Of a stretch of 6,691 nucleotides of DNA, positions 5,847-6,691 are shown piece after piece; the first letter of the stretch is position 1, and every line of letters begins with the position of its first letter. The notes below the pieces were generated by a model. The model was not told where the DNA came from. It did no database searches and was given only the letters and a program-made list of their open reading frames with translations. The DNA is from Paracoccaceae bacterium (lineage in GTDB: Bacteria > Pseudomonadota > Alphaproteobacteria > Rhodobacterales > Rhodobacteraceae), in the NCBI GenBank assembly GCA_009922885.1, contig RFUP01000122.1, positions 1-6,691 of the forward strand. Reading direction: 5' to 3'. The translations under genes were made by a program, and so were the position numbers.

Positions 5847-6691
5847 ATGCCGGAATACGCGCTGCTAACCATCCCCGAGGATGGCAAGCTGGCCCATAAC
5901 ATCACCCATTTCGCGCGGGCCTTGCGCAAATCGGGGCTCCCGGTCGGGCCCGGTCGGGTGATCGACGCGATCCGCGCGGTTCAGGCGGCGGGATTTACCT
6001 CCAAACTCGATTTCTACTGGACGCTCCACGCCTGTTTCGTGTCGAAACCCGAACACCGCACGGTGTTTTCCCAAGTCTTTCGGCTGTTCTGGCGCGATCC
6101 ACGGTATCTTGAACATATGATGTCGCTCATGCTGCCCTCGATCCGCGGCGTGCAAGAGGACCGCAAGGCCGGGGCGGGCGAAAAACGCGCGGCCGAGGCG
6201 CTGCTGGACGGCGCGAACGAGGATCTGCCGCAGCCCGAAGCGACGGGCGAAGAAGCCCTGATCGAGGTCGACGCCGCCAAAACGATTTCAACCGAAGAAC
6301 GGCTCAAGACCCTCGATTTCGAACTGATGTCGGTGGCGGAAATGGCCGAGGCGCGGCGCATCCTTGCGCGGATGACGCTGCCCGTTCGCCCGATCCAAAG
6401 CCGACGCACCAAATCGGGGCGCGGCGCGTTGCCCGACTGGCGGATGACGATGCGAGCGGCGCTGCAACAAGGGGGCGAGGTCACGGGCTTTGCCACCAAG
6501 CTTCGCCGGACCCGCTATCCCAACCTCGTGGTGCTTTGCGATATCTCAGGCTCGATGAGCCAGTATTCCCGCGCTGTGCTGCATTTCCTGCATGCGGTGG
6601 CGAACGCCAAGGGGCAGGGCTGGGCACAGGTTCATGCCTTCACCTTTGGCACACGTCTTACAAATATCACCCGCCACCTGCGCACCCGCGA
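5847..6691 (+). CDS. CoxE-type von Willebrand factor A domain protein, 3' end beyond the window
   Basis: Seen: 281 codons from ATG at 5847 to the right edge with no stop. Residues 1-100 are an N-terminal helical region (FARALRKSGLPVGPGRVID, 22-40; an FWRDPRYLEH stretch, 81-90). Residues about 105-150 are a charged Ala/Glu-rich linker. The VWA domain opens at about 225 with VVLCDISGSMS, giving the MIDAS metal-binding residues D232, S234 and S236, and continues with FTFGTRLTNITRHL (265-278), where T269 is the likely third MIDAS ligand. Known: CoxE-type proteins are partners of MoxR ATPases in enzyme maturation and are roughly 400 residues long, so about 100 are missing. Inferred: it couples the ATPase to its client. 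An in-frame TGA at 5838-5840 limits the start to CTG 5844 or ATG 5847. No Shine-Dalgarno is visible because the GC hairpin element occupies that space. Confidence 0.9.
   Translation, partial: MPEYALLTIPEDGKLAHNITHFARALRKSGLPVGPGRVIDAIRAVQAAGFTSKLDFYWTLHACFVSKPEHRTVFSQVFRLFWRDPRYLEHMMSLMLPSIRGVQEDRKAGAGEKRAAEALLDGANEDLPQPEATGEEALIEVDAAKTISTEERLKTLDFELMSVAEMAEARRILARMTLPVRPIQSRRTKSGRGALPDWRMTMRAALQQGGEVTGFATKLRRTRYPNLVVLCDISGSMSQYSRAVLHFLHAVANAKGQGWAQVHAFTFGTRLTNITRHLRTR

Overview
The window looks like a chromosomal piece of an alphaproteobacterium, most likely a member of the Rhodobacteraceae (Rhodobacter/Roseobacter type). This rests on the high G+C content, the C/G-ending codons, the protein families present, and a C/G-rich interspersed hairpin of a kind I associate with that family. 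No search could be run, so the taxonomic call is inference.

The left two thirds (1-4642) is one tightly packed minus-strand operon, read from right to left: a family 2 glycosyltransferase (3611-4642); a compact sulfotransferase with an intact PAPS-binding P-loop (2976-3614); an 802-residue fusion of a sulfotransferase-like domain and a second glycosyltransferase domain (568-2976); and an FkbM-family SAM methyltransferase that runs off the left edge (1-566). The junctions are ATGA, TGATG and TGA-T-TTG, so all four are probably translationally coupled. Glycosyl transfer, sulfation and methylation together suggest building and decorating a surface glycan or glycolipid. The substrate cannot be read from the sequence.

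Positions 4643-4861 form a divergent intergenic region. It contains an AT-rich tract and three copies of a GACCAAT box, two of them forming a perfect inverted repeat upstream of the right-hand operon.

The right third (4862-6691) is a plus-strand pair: a MoxR-family AAA+ ATPase resembling CoxD, and a CoxE-type von Willebrand factor A (VWA) protein cut by the right edge. MoxR/VWA pairs act as chaperone-like machines that mature or activate metalloenzymes and other complexes; CoxD/CoxE do so for the Mo/Cu CO dehydrogenase. The 76-bp gap between the two genes holds a G/C-rich double-hairpin element ending 10 bp before the VWA start codon.

The families are recognisable, so this is not an obviously new system. 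The most unusual points are the fusion protein, whose sulfotransferase half appears to have lost its cofactor-binding residues, the mirrored GT-ST / ST-GT order of the operon, and the box-containing divergent control region.
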